The notes beneath the pieces are model-generated. The model ran no database searches. It worked only from the letters and a program-made list of their open reading frames with translations, and was not told the DNA's origin. A program made the position numbers and the translations under genes. Below, piece by piece: positions 1 through 11,766 of a DNA stretch of 64,000 nucleotides (the stretch's first letter is position 1; each line of letters opens with the position of its first letter). The DNA comes from Erythroxylum novogranatense (Eukaryota > Streptophyta > Magnoliopsida > Malpighiales > Erythroxylaceae): the NCBI GenBank assembly GCA_029891385.1, contig CM057227.1, forward strand, positions 57,165,567-57,229,566, in the 5' to 3' direction.

Positions 1-1038
1 TAAGAAAGGTTAAGAGTGCAGAAAGTAAATGGGGAGAAATCTTATGAAGAGTTTGAATATACAAATGGAATTGGAAAACTATAGTGAACAAAAGTCGAAG
101 GAGAAGTAAGTGTACCCGATAAAAAGGTATTAGAACAAGAATGTGAACTGTCAAAGTTAGACATTCTAGTCAGCATATTTGAAAAGTGAAATTGAGTAAT
201 TGTAGGTATAGAATGAAGTGATTCTTGACTCAAGTGTTTATAGGTTGAATGTCTAATAAGAAAAGGTTTGATTATGTTCTTGTTATAGAGTTTTGATTCA
301 TTGGAGAATATATCTTGTTACATTTGCATAGTGCCTCTTGAGAGTTAAAGACATAATGGAATTGTGAGAAAAAGGAAAGTGACTTAGGAAGACTGCATGG
401 TTAGCTAAAGTGGAAATTGGATCGGACAAATGAGATAGAGTAAACTGTATATCCGGATGAAGTGTGTGAACACTATAGAATAGTGAGGTGTCTTACGAGA
501 ATCGAATTTGAACATAAAGTGAATGACATATGATAAATGACTGCATAAGGTACATTGTTACTGATTATAGTGAAGTGGAATTAAATGTTACTGTATTGAG
601 TACCAAAGGAATGTCAATCGTCCCTGACGTGATAACGAGAGGTATCACAGACATGGAGATGTACTTAAGGGAATACGCATTGGACTTTATGGCACTTGGG
701 GAAAAAGGTATTAGAGGGATAAAATGTGATCGTGAATAGATTTAAAAATCTTGAATCGAGTCACTATCGGAACCAAAGGTAGTGCCTATTCTAGAAATGG
801 CAAGTGAGATAGCTAAGAACATGAGATCGCCAACTAATAGTGCAGTCAAATCTATTTACTTGTCTGAGTTAGCCCAATCAATAAGCGAACCACGATCGAG
901 AGTGGTTATAGTGATCACTCGATCGATGAATTATTAAGTGGAAAAGTGTATAGGATATATAGACTCATATGATTATGGTCATAGTGAGCAGTTATTGATC
1001 GGAATTTCGAGGACGAAATTCTTATAAGGAGGGAGAAT
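1..1038 (+). pseudogene. Gypsy-1 internal region, 3' tail, decayed
   Basis: This is the end of the internal region of a Gypsy element whose body lies left of the window. The only clear signal is at the right edge. Near 1005-1020 a frame reads EFRGRNS, like the KFRGRNFF at the end of the Gypsy-5 polyprotein in this window, and a purine run (AAGGAGGGAGAATT, about 1025-1038) acts as polypurine tract directly before the LTR. The rest has stops in every frame and shows no domain I can recognise. An open frame of 69 codons at 530-739 looks like chance. Assignment rests on position and the terminal motif. Confidence 0.6.
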
Positions 1039-1623
1039 TGTAACATCCCACCCCTCCTCGAAGGGTAAAATAGTAAAGTTGGCATAGGATGAGATTGATA
1101 AGGAATAATTAAAGCTGTTCATGCATAATAGGATTGATACACAGTATCAATCGTGTACATGGAATTACGGTAAATGCATTCATGACATTCCGGTAATTGG
1201 GCCTAACGGTATTTTATTGTGATTAACGTGGTTATGGGATTTGAAAAATTATTCGAGTCTTATTGTTAAGCGTTTTTGATTTAAAGGATTTTAGGAATTT
1301 TTCTGGAATTTTCGGAGAAAGTTCGGACCGCAAAAATCGCCAGCAGCCTAAACTTGTTTTGGGGTAGAAAAGGTGATTTTCGTGATTGAAAAATTATTTG
1401 GAGTGCATTGTTACTGTTTTATAATTTTAGGAATTTCATTAATTCTCGAAAAATAATTGGAAATTCTCGGACGGATAAATCGCCAATTAGCGAACCTATT
1501 CGATTCTCGATAGAAAATTGCTACCCAATGACACTGTATTATTGGGTATATTATTTTGGGATTGGAATTAGGGTCATTGGAATTGATTGGATTAATTTTG
1601 GACTAGGTTTAAATTGATTAAAA

Positions 1624-1631
1624 TATAAATA
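1624..1631 (+). promoter_or_regulatory. TATA box candidate in Gypsy-1 LTR
   Basis: TATAAATA lies about 585 bp into the LTR and is followed by a pyrimidine-rich stretch typical of plant 5' untranslated leaders. This predicts transcription starting near 1655-1665. No experimental support can be seen. Confidence 0.4.
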
Positions 1632-3519
1632 TGTTGACTTTTCTTTTACATTGTTGGACTAATGGCATAAAGCCACCTAGCCTCTCATTAATACATTCTT
1701 ATCATCACTCTCACCCACGGTTATGGTATAGGAAAGAAGGAAACAAGCTTTAAATGCTTGAATTGTTGTTTCCACGAAAATATTTATCTCTTCCTCCACC
1801 ATCGATTTTTTTGCTTCTTCTTTTTCATCTTCCTCCAACACTCAAGAGTTCTCTTTGTCACTAAGCTATAGTCTTCCCATGATGATGAAATATATATGTA
1901 TGGTGGTAGAAGAAGTGATTAGTGAAGGTAGGAAGTAAAGAAGTGAAAGGAATTCAAGGTTGGAAAAGCTAAGAGGTAAGTTTTGTTGTTAAGCTTTCTT
2001 TATGATGTGATTTAGGAATTTAATGCCATGGTAGTTAGAAGCATCTAATGGGAATTGTGGTGTTATTATTAAGCTTATTGATGCTTTACCTTGATGAGAA
2101 TTATAGTGTAAATTGATGGGTATAAATGTATGGTGTGTTAGGTTAATGAATGGTTATGGTTGTAACTTGGTTTAGCTTTGAATTTGGTTGGTAGATGATG
2201 ACTAATCTTGCAAATTAAGTGAGAGTTAAGTGCTGCCAATTTTGTGTATTAGCCCTAGTACATGTATGAATGGTATAAGAATTGATTTGTGTTTCTTTGG
2301 ATGTTTAATGATGTGAAAAGGCATTGGAAGTGGTTGAACTAAGGTTAACCTTAAATCTGGAAAGTTGGAATTATAATTGATGTTACTGTTTTATTCATAA
2401 CTTATTGTGTAGAAATGCAAATGAGGTAAGGTTAGTGGCCACTGAAACTTTGGGATGTTGGCTTCAATTTAGTGTGAAATAGGTGTTGTTGAATTTCAAT
2501 GATAGAAGGGTAAAATTTTGCATGGAAAGTTACTGTTCCATTGCCTGTGAACAGTAACCGCAACCATGACATCTGAGTTTTGTTGATTTTATGAATTAAT
2601 TGAGATGGAATTAGGAAAATGATCTTCATGGAAGTTGTAGCATATTGAATTATCTTTCCATTGCGACTGATCTTGCTATTTTAGAATTATGTATTGGGAG
2701 ATATGAATTGATTACTAATGACTGGTTTTGAGAATTTTGGATGAAACCTAGCTTAAGTGTGATTTTGTGAGTTTACTGATTGGAGGCAATTTTAACATTT
2801 TATGTGGACTGAATTGGTGTGAGTGAGCTTCTGAAAAGTTGTAGAGGAAGCGATTATCTTGAAATTGATATTTGGTATGTAATTTTTAGAAGTCATAATT
2901 GGGAGATATGATTTTTCAAAAACTGATCCTACATTAGGTTATGAATGGCTGATGCTAACAGAAACTTCCATAACAATTTTGAAATTGTTAGAGAGCGAAT
3001 TGGGTGTTGAGTGCTTCATGAAAAATGAAGTTTATGATGTTATCTTTACAAGGATATAAAGTTCTGATTTTATTGACTTATATACTGGAAGTTATGCTTT
3101 TTGTAAGGTTACTGCCCATATTGAAGGATTTCAGGGACAGTGACATTGAATGAATTAATGGACTGGTTTAGAAATAGAATTTGATTTTGGATTGTTCATG
3201 AAGGTTGTAGAGGACATTGTGAACTTATTGACCATATTTTTGTGGTAATTTATTACTAAGGAATCAGTGAGTTATGAAATTGCAAATGTACTGCCCTGTG
3301 TTGAGGGAAATTGTGAAGGCAGAAGGTTTGATGGCTTATTTGACACCCTTAGGGTTGGAATTGATTTTTATGGTCTTCTTGAGAGTTGTAGAGCTTTTCA
3401 TAAGCTTTCCAATGAGGTATAGTGGGTATTTTCTGATTTGTGTGCTAAAAGTTAGAGTAGTTGGAAATTAGGAATTGAAATTTGGAAAAAAAAAAAAAAA
3501 AGAAAAGGGCAAGCAGGGG

Positions 3520-3652
3520 AACTCGCCGCCTCGCGAGGGCGACTTCTCGCCTCGCGAGGGCGAGATAATTGGTCTCGTCGCGAGGGCGACGGATCGCCCT
3601 CGCGACGAAGAAAGGTGAAATCGCCTCGTGAGGGCGGCGTCTACGCCCATGA
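3520..3652. repeat. GC-rich inverted-repeat cassette in Gypsy-1 LTR
   Basis: This is an abrupt GC-rich island in AT-rich DNA, made of variants of CGCCTCGCGAGGGCGA. It contains a perfect inverted repeat with 15-bp arms (3575-3589 and 3594-3608) and a 4-base spacer. A run of 15 or more A lies just before it. The long open frame on the reverse strand here is a by-product of the repeat. Other Gypsy LTRs in the window carry unrelated palindromic sequence at the same relative position. Confidence 0.8.
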
Positions 3653-4560
3653 GGCAGGTTTCATATATATATATATTTATTTATTTTTATTTTTGATTAT
3701 TTTTTTATATTAAATGGTACAATGGTTCTTTTGTCAATTTCTTTCCGTCGGCGTCCGATTGACCTGATTCGAGAGGCATCGGATTCATTGAATATTTAAT
3801 TTCATTTTCTGAGAAAACGGAATTTTAGGCGGAATTTGACGTAGCCCCTATTGATGGAACTTGTAAACACTTTGTTTTATTTAATTGAGGACCTATAGAG
3901 GTCCGAATTGCGCTACCGTCGGCGCCTATGGATTTCTAATATGGGAAAATATTGAATTAGGACCGAATTCATGAACATGCATATTTCATCAACATGAGCA
4001 CAAATTTCATATTTAGTGACTCGTATTTTTCTCGATTCATATAGAGGCCCAATTGGGCGTCGATTGACCGACGTCACAGAGGCTTTCGGCATTAGCTTCG
4101 GAGTAATAGGTGAGTAACCTAGTTGGTTCCTCAACCTTTATGTGTTTAAGATTTTGCTATTATGCCATGTGGAGATAATGGAGGGTTTATGTGTATTTGA
4201 CTTTGATTGATTTGGACCATAGGTGTAAAATATAGGGAATGAGATAACGAAGTGCTATTTGTGTAATTGTTTGTGAATGGGAGATCTCGGACCAAAGGTT
4301 CGAGGAATGGGGAAATTGATACTGAAGTGTTACTTATCCGTTTGATACATTGAATGCGATATGGTATGATAAATTGGAAGAATATATGATTGAAATACGG
4401 ATCAAGGTCCAAAGAAATAGAAATGGCATTGAATGTAAGTGATAGCAATAGCGTAAATGGAAATTGGAACATATGCATTCATACATAAGGACATGATCGA
4501 GATAAAAGCGGTTGTGACCGAGCAGCCACCGGATGAGGGCATATCACGCCTAACGTGTGA

Positions 4561-4656
4561 GAGCTTTTAGCTCAGCGCAGGACCTCGGGTCCAGCGTATT
4601 GAGCCTCGGGCTCGATGTATCGAGGCTTCAAGCCCAATGTTTGAGCCATCGCTCAA
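4561..4656 (+). repeat. Ladder of five small hairpins in Gypsy-1 LTR
   Basis: Five short perfect inverted repeats follow one another: GAGCT/AGCTC (4561-4573), GGACC-TCG-GGTCC (4580-4592), GAGCC-TCG-GGCTC (4601-4613), GGC/GCC (4624-4634) and TTGAGC-CATC-GCTCAA (4641-4656). They fall between the splice-donor-like site and the LTR end, so they would be part of the transcript. Function is unknown; an RNA structure is inferred. Confidence 0.65.
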
Positions 4657-5346
4657 CGCAATGTGCCCGCTTCTTGGGGCGGTTTACGCGCAGTCACATA
4701 ACATAATGAAAATGGAAAGAGTCACACATGCATTGCATTTGCACAAATGACCGCTACGTGACATATCTTGCTTTCATAATGGTATGAATTACTGTGAATG
4801 GTTTTCTGTTACTGGACATTGTTATTGGCCATTTATTGGTAATTGATGATTTCTGGACTGTACTGTACGCCATGGGCGTAATGCATGATTTGAGTGAACC
4901 ATCGATGATGGTTTCTCACTGAGTTCGCAAAACTCACCCAAAATTTGCATCTATTTTTCAGGTCCTGAAGAATACTCCGGTTGACACGGGAGTATGTCTA
5001 CTGTAGACGAGTAAAGGTTAGAGGTCGGGATCAGTTCGTGTCTGCATTAGTGTTTTAGTAAATTGTATTCCGCAATCACTGTATAACAAGGCATTGTATA
5101 TTTTACTGCATTGACTGATTATAATTATTACTGGATAATTGTAATAACTGAAACTGGTTTTTATTGAACACGGATTTTCATTACTTACTTGTGTTTGCTT
5201 GTGTGAGCGTGGAGTTAAGGGCTCGAAAGAAAAAAAATGTATACTGAATTTTAAATCGACTGATGTAGTACGCCACTCTCGTGGGACACGGACTCGGATA
5301 TCACCAACGATATCGGGTTCGGGTCTTACGGGTGTGGGGTGTTACA

Positions 5347-6400
5347 CACAACCTGAGGGCTTCACTTCCATCGATGGCGAAATGGTATGCAAGCTTCAGA
5401 AATCCATTAATGGATTAAAGCAAGCATCCAGGAGTTGGATTATCCGTTTAGTTGAGTCAATCAAAGAGTTTGATTTCTCACAAAATTCGGATGATCATTG
5501 TGTGCATAAGAAGGTTAATGGGACTGCAATCGTATTCCTTGTGTTGTATGTAGATGACATACTGTTACTCGGAAACGATGTCTCTATCTTTGCAATCGCT
5601 TAAAATTTGGTTGTCCAACAATTTGCCTTGAAAGACCTTGGTAAAGCAACTTATATCCTAGGGATATAGATTTATAGAGATAGATCAAAGGTTGCTTGGT
5701 CTTTCACAAGCATCGTACATAGATGAGATGCTAAAGAGGTTTAGCATGGAACAATGCTATGTACGAGGCCCGATGTATCGTATGCTCTAAGTGTTACGAG
5801 CAGATACTAATCGGATCCTGGTGAGGGTCACTAGGTATTTATCAAGAATATCCTCAAGTACTTGTGAAGCACTAAGGATGTTTTCTTGATGTATGGAGAT
5901 GGAAATCTCCATATGGCGGCATTCGGATGCGATATCTAATCTGATAAGGATGATTCTGAATCACAATCAGGTTATATACATTCACACTGAATAGCGAGGC
6001 GGTCAGTTTGAAAGAGTTTTCAAACAAGAGAGGACTGCTGATTCAACAACCGAGGTAGAGTACCTGCCACATGAGATACGCAAAGGAAGCAGTTTGGATC
6101 AAGAAGTTCATTACTGAACTTGATCTAGTCCCTAGCTGTGGTGGGCCCATAGGATTGTATTGTGATACAATGGGGCTAATGCGCAGGCAAAGGAACCAAG
6201 GTCTTATCGACGATCCGAACTTGTACTTCGTCGATTCGGGAGATCATTAGTCGAGATGATATCCTGATAGAGAGAATTCCCACAGAGCAAAGTGTTCTTT
6301 GTTAGATGACAAAGCCATTGTTACGGAGAATTGTGATTCTCATGGACTCGCTTATGGTATTAGATACTAAGGCGATTGGCTTTAGGTCAAGTGGGAGATT
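5347..6400 (+). pseudogene. Copia-1 reverse transcriptase and RNase H remnant
   Basis: This is the 3' part of a Copia polyprotein. It begins inside reverse transcriptase with TQPEGF and KSINGLKQASRSW, keeps the catalytic YVDD box (5547-5558), then breaks with a stop at 5601. After that, pieces of RNase H can be read only by switching frames: CTRPDVSYALSV near 5760, a degraded primer-removal core, and a terminal tract ending near the polypurine tract CAAGTGGGAGATT (6388-6400). The residues match Copia-3 and Copia-4 closely, so it is the same family. Gag, protease, integrase and the first part of reverse transcriptase lie beyond the Gypsy-1 insertion, outside the window. It cannot code for active enzyme. 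Confidence 0.9.
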
Positions 6401-8348
6401 TGTAAGTACAAGTCGACTTGTACTACTGATAAGTCGACTTGTTCTTGAAAAGTACCGATAAGTCGACTTGTACATTGGATAAGTCGACTTATTCAAGGAC
6501 GGTACTGTTTATTTGTGCCCTAAAGGCAATCCCCTTTAGCGCGTTTTATTCACAGTCGTATGTAGATTGGATGAATAAATAAAGAAAAGGCATAATTCAT
6601 TAGTTTGATGTTCATGAACATTGTTTATGAATTGATTGGATCTTTAATCAGATTAATGAAGTCCATGATATATGACATAGCATGAAGGAAATTATGATGT
6701 GATCATACTCCGAGATTCCTATCATGTGCAATTATGTCAAGATATCTAAATTCTCCTAGTCATAGGATTAATGAGACTGGACATCATTAATCCGGATAGA
6801 CTAACACATGTCATATTCCTTGATTGGATCAGCGGTGGATCTCGAAACGTAAATATGAGATATTTAGAATTGACATGTGGATGCTTACTAGCGGTAGTAA
6901 GTTCATTGGATGACTGCCATGAGATCATCACATGGATATCTTATCTAGTGTCGTGATAATCTCATCATAGCAATGGTGCAAGTATCCTTAGACTTGAGGT
7001 ACTCGAGGATATCTTGAATCTTGATCCCGCACTTTGACTCGATTCGTTGTTGCCTTCGGAGGTAACTCATAGGGTGGTGCTTGGGTACAATTTGAGGTAT
7101 TCGAAGATAATTGAGTAGTCAATAAAGGATTCACCACTACGGATTAGCGAAAGAGATACCCATAGCCTCTTGTCGGGATCATTACTTGTAAATCTCGGCG
7201 AGTGAATATGTCATGAAGAGTGTCTTCATGGACATATAAAGTAATGAGTCTAGGGCGAGATCTATTATCACTGGGCTAGACTCGAGTCTAGTGAGAGTTG
7301 ACACTTTGACCATACTCATAACCAAGTGGGGTATAGGATGGTGAAAGGACGAATTGCACGGTAATTGTCTATGGAAGGGTTTGTGATCCGGTTCGTGATG
7401 AATACATCAAACCGATTACTTTCCGGTCAATTGGGGGTCATGATGTGTTGCTAGATACCGCTCATGACTTGCTCAGATTAATTGTTAATCTAAGTGGCCA
7501 ACATAGCCGGGAACCTAAAGGATCACACGCTTAAGAGTGTCTCAGAGAATCTGTAAAATAATAATTGGACAGAGTTCCAATTATGGAGAGCATTAGGATT
7601 AAATGGATCCCGATGGGATTGGGATATGTCCCGATAAGATCGCGACATCAATATTGCTAAGAAAGGTTTTGAATTGTTTTTAGCACCGGGGCCGAGAAGT
7701 CGGTAGGACCGACCTCGCTTTGGTTGGATCGCTTTAGCAATTATATATATTAATTAATTAAGTAAATAATTAATTAATATATATAAATATATATGCCATG
7801 TGTACGTTGGATGTGGGAGAAGAGGATAAAGTCATTTGACTTTTCAAAGTTATTACTTTAATCATTTATGAAATGAATGGCCATTAGCTCCACATGTCAT
7901 CATCTCATGGTTGGCTTTTTAATTGTTAAAAAGACATAAAAGATGGCTTGGAGAGTGGAGTGGCCGTATGGTTTGCGTGAAGGAGGATAAGAAATTGAAA
8001 GCTTAAAGGTTAAGCTTTGATTTGGAAAAGTTTCATGTTTCTTCTTCTTCCATCAAGCATCATCTTTTCTTCTCTTCTCCAAGGCATGGATTCCAACGTT
8101 TTCCTTGACTCTCCGGAGACGTAGGTAGGGTCTAGCGACTCTTAATCTGTTCTAGCTATTCCGGGTCAAAGGGTTTGACTCGGTTAGGTTTTCGATCTCT
8201 GCGTGGATCACCTTTAGAGATAGTCTCTTTTGGCTATTTAGGTTTATGTCTTCATACGGATACTGGATCCTAGGTTTGGGAAAGTCCAGGAACAAAAATT
8301 TTTGTTTTCATTGCGGTACATGTGATGTACCTCCGGGATTTTCCTACG
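6401..8348 (+). repeat. Copia-1 3' LTR
   Basis: The repeat starts TGTAAGTACAAG directly after the polypurine tract and ends GGGATTTTCCTACG, with the final A of the expected CTACA mutated to G. The first 92 bases hold four copies of the palindrome AAGTCGACTT. Further in are the GCCCTAAAGGC hairpin region, an AATAAATAAA stretch (about 6575), an AT-only inverted repeat (7740-7795) and a donor-like site near 8118. The layout matches the LTRs of Copia-3 and the solo LTR at 43327. The element was inserted into Gypsy-2 LTR sequence, which continues from 8349. Confidence 0.85.
6405..6492. repeat. AAGTCGACTT palindrome array, Copia-1 LTR start
   Basis: Four near-perfect copies of the 10-bp palindrome with GTCGAC core, spaced 15-28 bp apart, sit at the very start of the LTR. 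The same motif recurs in Copia-3 LTRs and leader, the solo LTR at 43327 and the Copia-4 leader. Confidence 0.85.
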
Positions 8349-9625
8349 AGGTGAGCTTCTGACCCGTGGGTAACAGTTTATAACGAATATATATAAGCAA
8401 AATCCTTGAAATTCTTTTTCTTTTCTAGTCTTGGAAAATATTTCTTTGAAATCCGTAAAGCACATTTTCAAAAAGTACTTTTCTCGTTGTAGCCAAAATC
8501 GCCATTTGCAAAACATATGATTTTTAGGCTTTCAGCCCTAAACCCATAAATTTATTAAACATGAATGCATCAACTCGGCAATTCATAGATGCAATGGCAA
8601 TTCACATATGCAATGCATAACACATGGCTCGAGAGTTCCGTGGAACACAACGAATAAACCGAAGTTTATCGTAAACACAACGAGTCTGATTTTTCAGGAT
8701 CTCGTGGCCTCTAACGGGCAGCCGGGAGCAGGCTTAAACGTCGATGTGCACGTGACTAACACAACGTTCCTCTCTCGCCCAAACAAAAGCACATACTCAT
8801 GCTCAATCACTTTATCGAATACTCTTTTCCAAATATACGAAATGCCATGGGATCTTTCGAGGCATAACACAAATGTATTTTGCATTTCATCAAACGTTTA
8901 TGAATGGAATCAATAATGATTTTTCAAATCATTCACATAATGGTGCAACATTTACGATGCAATTGAAATCAAAAAATCTCTTTATTTAAAGAAAGCATTA
9001 GTGGCTTATAAATTTTATTATAAACAGGTACCCACCTCGAATCGATGCTAGAAACTTATTCCTTGCTCCAATTTTTCCATTGATTCCTTCTTTCTTCCAA
9101 TTTAACTTTACCTAAAGCAATTCCACACAAATTCAATATCATAATTAACTTAATCCTCAAATTGAACTTAGAAACACTAATCCCTCATATATTCAAGCTT
9201 TTTAAATCACAAATTTCCAAAATCCCCAAATTCCAAATTTGGGCATAAACCCTAATTAATTTCCATCCAAAATTAAACCCATAATACTAAGAAATCAACA
9301 AAATTAACTTCATACTCCACAAACCCATTCCATTTTCTATGATTCTAAACTAAAATTTCAAGAGAAACTCAAATCTTAAAAACTGTTCTTACCTCATTTC
9401 TCCTCCATTTTCGGATTTTCTTGGTTCAAGATGAAGCTCTCTTCATCCTCCGCCTTTCTCTCTCTTAGAATGACATCAAAATCACTCTTCAAGTGGTAGA
9501 AAAATCGAGCCCTAGCTTTCTCCCCTTTTTCTCCACCGAAGCTTGCTCTCCCTTCTCTCTTCTCTCTTATTTTCTTTCCTTTTGTTCAAGTGTCATGCCT
9601 CACTTAAAGAAACAACAGCTCAATC

Positions 9626-9635
9626 CTTTTTATAG
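9626..9635 (-). promoter_or_regulatory. TATA box candidate in Gypsy-2 LTR
   Basis: The reverse strand reads CTATAAAAAGG, followed in sense direction by a purine-rich leader and a donor-like GTAAG about 235 bp on. The arrangement resembles a plant Pol II promoter. It is a sequence match only. Confidence 0.45.
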
Positions 9636-10270
9636 TGTCATGTCATTTAATGAATGGGGAATGACCCATAAGCCCCTCCATTTAAGCCTATAAACTTAAC
9701 CCTTTAAGTAAACTTCCAAAATTGCCCCTCCATTGGTCTTTAAAACTGACATCTTGTATGATTATTTCGATCAGGTAAATGAAGCCATTGGACAAAACTT
9801 TCTTCTAGAGAAATGTTCCTCTATGTCTTATGAATCCAATGCTTCGAGAATCGGATCGATCCGAGCTCTATAGCTCAAGATATCTCTAAAATACTGAAGT
9901 TTGTTCTTCAGACCCGAGGCTGAACACTACACCTAACTTCCGACCCGAATTTGGAAGTCTTAGACGCTACATTGTCGATCGGCTCCTTCATAACATTTTT
10001 AGCCCCATGTCTCTATTTTCATTTGCAAAAAGAATCAAATCGATCGGAGTTCTACCGATCGAGATATCTCTAAAATACTAAACACTGTCCAAACTTTTAT
10101 AACCGATCAGTTCACGAAAATCTGAGCTATCTTTCTCCATTTAATTCCAAAACTGATCTATATAGTATGAAAAGATAGAAAAATGTCTTAGGAATCCAAC
10201 GTTTCAAAAATTGACTCAATCGGAGGTCTACACAAAAAGTTATGGCCAAAAGAAGGAAGAGGGGTCAAAA

Positions 10271-10420
10271 CACAAAAGCAGACGATGATGTCAGCACAGA
10301 CGCAAATTCGTCTGTGATGACGTTCGTCTGTGATGACGTCAGCACAGACGCAAAAATTCGTCTGTGATGACGTCATCACAGACGAAGATGACGTCATCAC
10401 AGACGAAAAAATGAAGACTA
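10271..10420. repeat. Palindromic TGACGTCA cassette in Gypsy-2 LTR
   Basis: Direct and inverted copies of TCGTCTGTGATGACG alternate over 150 bp. The central copy (10357-10386) is a perfect 30-bp palindrome centred on TGACGTCA. Four TGACG cores, the motif bound by plant bZIP (TGA/CREB-like) factors, occur between 10318 and 10395. In the sense direction of the LTR the cassette is followed by the conserved CTCCGATTGA block. Confidence 0.8.
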
Positions 10421-11766
10421 ACTTCGTCTGACCCCTTTCTCCAGAACATCTCCACTTAGAAAGATCATAACTTTCTACTCAAAAACTCCAAATTAGACAC
10501 AGTTTGATTCTTTGGAAAGTTAAGAGAAAAATCTACAACTTTCCAGAAGGAAATTTTGCCAAAATATATCTTTATCAATCCCAAAATTGCCCCTAAAGTC
10601 AGAAGATAAGACTTTCATTCCTGCACCAACACTGCACCCAATTCTTAACTTCATGACACTATTTGAGACTCTTAGGCACATAATTGAAATTCGATGTCTT
10701 CTTACAAAATGTAGTCATATATCTCTAGTTTAATCCAAATCTAGAATCAGCTCGTTTGGATTACTATAGAAAACGTTATCGTTAAAATACTGAAGCATAT
10801 TCAGTGAACATTTTTCAGATCACTACCAATCTTGTCTCCAAATCTTTCCTTATCATAACTCATACCAAGATCACTCTTTCTACTCTCTTGTCCAATATTT
10901 TCATGCTTTATATCAATGGAAAGATAAAACAACCTCTACAATGTTCATAAAGAACTCCAAAGTAACTTCACCGTCTAGATAAGTCAATTTTTCAATCAAA
11001 GTTTCTGCCCGTTTAGCAATCACCTAAGCAATATCCAAACTTCAATTTATCATAACTTCTTGCCCCGATATCGAAAAGTTGCATACTTTATGGCGTTAGA
11101 AAGCTGGAAACATGAACTACAACTTTCATTAAGACCACTTTGGCCAAATATATCTAGATCAGTACAGATTTACCATTGAAGTTTCTAACACCATTCCAAC
11201 ACATCAACTTCACATATCAACACATCACCACAAGCTCTTCAACTAATTCCTCTCAAACACAAAACACACAAATCTATACACAATTGATATTCTTACACAA
11301 TTGATCTTTCATATCCATATATAAATCGATGTCTCATTAACATCATAAGATAAATGTTTATAAAATGAAATGGCATTCCAAGCCATATTACAACATCAGT
11401 ATTTAAGTCCAAGTACAAAAGATACAAAACTCCATCATTCTTCACATATGACTGAAATCTTATTCTTGCAATAATCTAACTTAAAACACCACATGCATAA
11501 CCAACCAAATTGCCTTTGCTTTCTAATTTCTTCAAAATTTTACACTTTCACTTTCTATTTCTTAATTTCAACTTCCATTTCAATCCACTTGAACTTTCAT
11601 AATCCATACAAATCTATTTGAAACCCAAAGTTATCCAATCAAACAAATCTTTTCTCATCAATTTCCTTAAGGCAAAAATATTTATAACTCCATTCATATA
11701 CAAAAAAATCTTATCAAATTTTTATTTTCATATTTCCAATTTCCACTAAAAGATCGGGGTCCAACA

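Larger units (their letters stand above)
1039..5346 (+). repeat. Gypsy-1 3' LTR, about 4.3 kb
   Basis: The repeat starts TGTAACATCCC after a polypurine tract and ends GGGGTGTTACA, giving matching inverted ends TGTAACA/TGTTACA. A length of 4.3 kb is long even for plant chromoviruses. Inside, in order: a plant-type TATA box (1624-1631), a pyrimidine-rich then purine-rich stretch, a splice-donor-like AAGAG|GTAAG (GT at 1976-1977), several degenerate 180-bp modules (about 2430-3480), a GC-rich inverted-repeat cassette (3520-3652), and a ladder of small hairpins (4561-4656). It is inserted in the Copia-1 reverse transcriptase, which resumes in frame right after 5346. The partner LTR lies outside the window, so no target duplication can be checked. 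Confidence 0.88.
8349..11766 (-). repeat. Gypsy-2 LTR, reverse, left part outside window
   Basis: Read on the reverse strand this begins TGTTGGACCCCG at 11766, the same start as the Gypsy-4 insertion at 18645 and the Gypsy-5 LTR at 48523. In sense order it holds 175-180 bp modules with the GTTGTAGA core (about 11120, 10935, 10535), a palindromic TGACGTCA cassette (10271-10420), a conserved block CTCCGATTGA...GGATTC (near 10230-10188), a TATA box (9626-9635), a purine-rich leader, a donor-like GAG|GTAAG (GT on complement of 9391-9392) and a UUCG hairpin (8654-8669). It stops at 8349 where Copia-1 is inserted, so its sense 3' end lies left of the window. I see no Gypsy-2 coding region here, so it may be one LTR of a longer element or a solo LTR. 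Confidence 0.75.

Noticed and set aside
530..739. 69-codon open frame in the Gypsy-1 tail
   Set aside because: No domain recognised, no relative in the window, and length within chance for this region.
3468..3650. Reverse open frame across the GC-rich cassette
   Set aside because: Low-complexity Arg/Ser/Gly peptide produced by the inverted repeats.
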